Below are positions 61,390 through 64,000 of a stretch of 64,000 nt of DNA, piece by piece. The notes under the pieces were generated by a model that saw only the letters and a program-made list of their open reading frames with translations, was not told where the DNA came from and did no database searches. The stretch's first letter is position 1. Each line of letters starts with the position of its first letter. The DNA lies in contig JBFFMY010000008.1 of assembly GCA_041563475.1 (NCBI GenBank), positions 1 through 64,000 of the forward strand, in the 5' to 3' direction. A program made the translations under genes and the position numbers. This DNA is from CAJXZP01 sp041563475. Lineage in GTDB: Bacteria > Bacteroidota > Bacteroidia > Flavobacteriales_G > Salibacteraceae.

Positions 61390-62193
61390 CTAGTTTAATT
61401 TCGCGAGTGGGTGACTAATTCTTTTCGCTGAGGTCAGTTCTAACTTAACAGAACCCACAATTACCTTCGCTTCAATCAGTATTGGAATTTTGTTTTTATC
61501 GTCAGAAATGTATGCAGTAACATCAGAAGGATCATTGAATACCCTGCCTTTTTGGACTAAAGGTTGGAATTTGTAACAACGATACTTTCCGGATTTGATG
61601 GTTATTTTTTCTTTACCTAAATAACGAATTCTAATGGGTTCAACTTTCCCGTCAACAAAAGCTTTAAATGAAATTACATCACCAATTTTGTATTGGTCAA
61701 AATCAACACTTCTCGCATAGTAATAGGCACTTACCAAATCTTGAATTCCATCAGGAACATCTACCGTATCGTTTTTTTCAGTAATCACATATTTATCAGA
61801 ATGATTGAAATTATATTCTTGGTCAAATACAAAACCACCTTCATCTACATGCCGCACAAAACGATAAGGCTCCAATGTTTTTGTATTCATATACGTGATA
61901 TAGGAATCTCGTACTTTAAAAAACCAATCAAAGGCGCCAATGCTTTTTCCAATTCCCGTAACTTTTGTAGCAGGCTGCCCGTTAATGGTATAGGTTTCTT
62001 TATCTATTTCTACAGAGGCGGTTCCTGCGTTAATAATACCGTAGTGGACCAAATATTCCAGTTTTTCACCCTTATTAAAAACAGTGTAGGCTACAAATTT
62101 TAAACTCTCAGATTGATTATTTTGATTGGGGTTCACAAAAGCAAATTCAATAAAGCTTAGGCAAACTAAGACGAGAACAATTTGTTTTTTCAT
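61390..62193 (-). CDS. DUF3108 domain-containing exported protein
   Basis: The 267-residue protein has a signal peptide (about 1-19, MKKQIVLVLVCLSFIEFAF). The DUF3108 core is KGEKLEYLVHYGIINAGTAS, then KVRDSYITYMNTKTLEPYRF and VPDGIQDLVSAYYYARSVDF. It is beta-rich and probably periplasmic. In other bacteria the family is linked to outer-membrane or lipoprotein processes, but its function is not established. It has its own promoter and lies 67 bp before uvrC in the same direction. Confidence 0.85.
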   Translation of the reverse strand: MKKQIVLVLVCLSFIEFAFVNPNQNNQSESLKFVAYTVFNKGEKLEYLVHYGIINAGTASVEIDKETYTINGQPATKVTGIGKSIGAFDWFFKVRDSYITYMNTKTLEPYRFVRHVDEGGFVFDQEYNFNHSDKYVITEKNDTVDVPDGIQDLVSAYYYARSVDFDQYKIGDVISFKAFVDGKVEPIRIRYLGKEKITIKSGKYRCYKFQPLVQKGRVFNDPSDVTAYISDDKNKIPILIEAKVIVGSVKLELTSAKRISHPLAKLN

Positions 62194-62503
62194 GATTTCC
62201 GATTTTATATGTAAAACTTAAAAATATAACTTTTAGTGTGAAGGTTTCAAATGTCGTGCCGTTTTTTCATGCGCATAAAAGAACGGATTCCTTCTGCAGA
62301 ATTGGGTAATAAATTACGGAATGGGAAAAGTGCATTGCAAAAGATAAAAATTTTTATTCTAAAACCGCACTGACTTTTATCATGCTAAATTCTGATATAA
62401 GGTTGTCTTTATTAGCCTGTTGAGTTTGTAGTTTTATAGTTCAAAAAAAAAGAAATTGGAGGGGTGGAAACGCCTGTAGATTATAAACTAAAAACAAGAT
62501 GTT
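62194..62503. other. Divergent intergenic region (310 bp) without a convincing gene
   Basis: It holds the DUF3108 promoter at its left end and, on the plus strand, a weak promoter-like pair for the EF-G paralog (TTG 62403-62405, 23 bases, TAGTTTTA 62429-62436). Short open frames of 40-46 codons exist on both strands near 62250-62390 but lack family resemblance. I see no tRNA or riboswitch. Confidence 0.6.
62221..62251 (-). promoter_or_regulatory. Candidate promoter of the DUF3108 gene
   Basis: Minus strand: TTTG (62251-62248), 19 bases, TATATTTT (62228-62221). Five of six -7 positions match and the spacing is in range. It lies 28 bp before the start codon. Confidence 0.45.
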
Positions 62504-64000
62504 ATGAAAGTATTCGATGAAAAACACATTAAGAATTTGGTGTTGCTTGGAAGCTCGAAATCAGGCAAGACAACTCTTGCCGAAACTATGCTTTTTGAAG
62601 CAGGTTTAATTAGCCGAAGAGGTACGGTAGAAACAAAAAATACGGTTTCTGATTACCATGAAATAGAAAAAGAAAGACAAAGTTCTGTTTTTGCAACTCC
62701 CTTACACACGGAGTGGAGAAACTATAAAATAAATATTATTGACACTCCTGGACTGGATGATTTCATTGGCGAGGTGGTGTCGTCCTTACGTGTAGCAAAT
62801 ACGAGTTTAATGCTTATTAATGCGCAATATGGCGTGGAGGTTGGAACAGATTTAATCTGGCAACATGTAGAGCATTATAAAAAACCATTAATTTTTGCGA
62901 TAAATCAAGTGGACCATGAAAAGTCTGATTTTGAAATGTCTTTGACCTCTTTAAGAGACCATTATGGTAGTGCTGTAACACAAATGCAATATCCAATAAA
63001 TGAAGGGGAAGGCTTTAACCAAATTGTGGATTTGTTAAAAATGAAACTGTATAAATTTGGTCCAAATGGAGGTAAACCGGAGAAATTGGATATTCCTGCA
63101 TCTGAGTTAGAAAAAGCAAACAGATTGCATAATGAGTTAGTTGAAAAGGCTGCAGAAAATGATGAGGCCTTAATGGAGCTGTATTTTGAAAAAGGTAATT
63201 TATCGGAAGATGAACTAAGAATGGGATTGAAACTGGGAATGAGAAATCAAGAGATTTTCCCAGTATTCTGTTTATCGGCTAAAAATGATATGGGTTCAGG
63301 ACGTTTAATGGGCTTCATTGATAATGTTGCTCCTTCTGCCATTGATATGCATCCGGAAAAAACGGATGACGGCCATGAAATAGCGTATAAACTAGACGGC
63401 CCACCTGTGCTTTTTGTTTTCAAAACCTTAATTGAGCCCAATTTAGGGAAATTGTCTTTTTTTAAGGTGATTTCTGGCTCAGTGAAAACAGGGGATACTT
63501 TGATAAATCATACTACCAATGAAGTAGAACATATTAATCAATTGTTCATTATGGATGGGCATGAGCGCAACCCTGTGGATCAATTGGTAGTTGGGGATAT
63601 TGGTGCTACCTTGAAACTTAAGAATACGGACACCAATCATACCTTGAGTTCTAAAAATGATAATGTTGGGATTAAACCAATTGTATTTCCAGAATCAAGA
63701 ATTCGTACGGCTATTGTAGCAAATACGCGTAAGGATGATGAGAAAATTGGTGAGGTTTTGAAAAAAATATGTCAGGAGGATCCAACCGTTTGGTATGAGC
63801 ACTCTAAGGAACTAAAACAGTTAATTATTCATTGTCAGGGTGAATTGCATTTATCGGTTATTAAATGGACAATGGAAAACCTATTTGGAATGGATATTAG
63901 TTTTGAAGATCCAAAAATCCCATATAGAGAAACTATTCAAAAACCTGCAAACGCCTATTACAAGCACAAAAAACAATCAGGTGGTTCTGGTCAGTTTGCC
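62504..64000 (+). CDS. EF-G paralog (EF-G2/FusA2-like), 3' truncated by the window, lacking the catalytic histidine
   Basis: At least 499 residues are visible from the ATG at 62504. The GTPase domain has the P-loop GSSKSGKTT (about 16-24). The switch I region reads EKERQSSVF where EF-G has ExERGITI. G3 is DTPGLDDF (80-87), with Leu84 where EF-G has the catalytic His. G4 is NQVD (134-137) in place of NKxD, and G5 includes SAK. Domain II follows (LEPNLGKLSFFKV-like) and then domain III (CQGELHLSVI). Bacteroides EF-G2 is a known translation factor reported to work without GTP hydrolysis, and this protein has the same kind of substitutions. Confidence 0.88.
   Translation, partial: MKVFDEKHIKNLVLLGSSKSGKTTLAETMLFEAGLISRRGTVETKNTVSDYHEIEKERQSSVFATPLHTEWRNYKINIIDTPGLDDFIGEVVSSLRVANTSLMLINAQYGVEVGTDLIWQHVEHYKKPLIFAINQVDHEKSDFEMSLTSLRDHYGSAVTQMQYPINEGEGFNQIVDLLKMKLYKFGPNGGKPEKLDIPASELEKANRLHNELVEKAAENDEALMELYFEKGNLSEDELRMGLKLGMRNQEIFPVFCLSAKNDMGSGRLMGFIDNVAPSAIDMHPEKTDDGHEIAYKLDGPPVLFVFKTLIEPNLGKLSFFKVISGSVKTGDTLINHTTNEVEHINQLFIMDGHERNPVDQLVVGDIGATLKLKNTDTNHTLSSKNDNVGIKPIVFPESRIRTAIVANTRKDDEKIGEVLKKICQEDPTVWYEHSKELKQLIIHCQGELHLSVIKWTMENLFGMDISFEDPKIPYRETIQKPANAYYKHKKQSGGSGQFA

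Noticed and set aside
62250..62390. Short frames of 40-46 codons on both strands upstream of the EF-G paralog
   Set aside because: The minus frame has no start codon near its 5' end and the plus frame has no recognisable features. Neither is spaced like a gene.
1..64000. CRISPR arrays, IS elements, phage genes, tRNA or rRNA genes, toxin-antitoxin or defence islands
   Set aside because: I looked for repeated spacers, transposase motifs, integrases, cloverleaf-like segments in the intergenic gaps and nuclease/ATPase defence pairs, and saw none. The only large repeat is the Omp28-type gene duplication.

Overview
The window is a continuous stretch of a Bacteroidota chromosome, most likely from a marine or freshwater member of the Flavobacteriales or a close relative. 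The evidence is low GC, weak Shine-Dalgarno signals, promoters that fit the phylum-specific TTG-N17-23-TAnnTTTG pattern, proteins with C-terminal type IX secretion (T9SS) sorting domains, a full-length SprA (T9SS outer-membrane translocon), RemB/Wzi-like barrels, and class II HMG-CoA reductase. I see no rRNA, tRNA, IS element, phage gene or CRISPR array. Gene density is high and base composition is even, so this looks like core chromosome with a few lineage-specific surface loci.

Layout. 1-4.5 kb: the tail of an ABC-F ATPase, a Crp/Fnr-type regulator and the sdhCAB operon, preceded by a perfect 19-bp palindrome. 4.6-12.1 kb (minus): a probable four-gene unit with a two-domain amidohydrolase, a second amidohydrolase lacking its metal motif, a gamma-glutamyltransferase and an aldehyde dehydrogenase, closed by a terminator. 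12.2-14.2 kb: ruvB and queG, overlapping. 14.2-24.4 kb: an extracytoplasmic locus with a T9SS cargo protein, a TlpA-DUF6029-Omp28 operon, two tandem Omp28-type T9SS cargo paralogs and a small T9SS protein. Four proteins here carry a CxxC in a thioredoxin-like context. 24.4-37.7 kb: a sirtuin without zinc cysteines, then maeB, ruvA, sprA, gcvH, a VanZ-like gene and two tonB paralogs. 37.7-42.3 kb: deoC, two RemB/Wzi-like barrels and a small heat-shock protein. 42.3-48.3 kb: a secreted protein of unknown function, a YyaL/DUF255 thioredoxin-domain protein, a membrane protein, and HMG-CoA reductase plus a GHMP kinase (mevalonate pathway). 48.3-53.8 kb: a multi-PAS histidine kinase divergent from a response regulator with an AraC-type output domain, a 56-codon ORF and a secreted M1 aminopeptidase. 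53.8-64 kb: a polyprenol-phosphate sugar transferase, an alkyltransferase-like protein, trmB, a glycosyltransferase, a LysM lytic transglycosylase, a DUF4837 lipoprotein, uvrC, a DUF3108 protein and a 3'-truncated EF-G paralog.

The most interesting points are the EF-G paralog whose catalytic DTPGH histidine is leucine, the tandem Omp28 cargo genes with near-identical N-terminal halves and unrelated-looking C-terminal halves, the CxxC-rich secretion locus, the amidohydrolase domains without metal ligands, and the Fur/PerR-like palindrome upstream of sdhCAB. All functional calls come from reading motifs by eye; no database search was possible.
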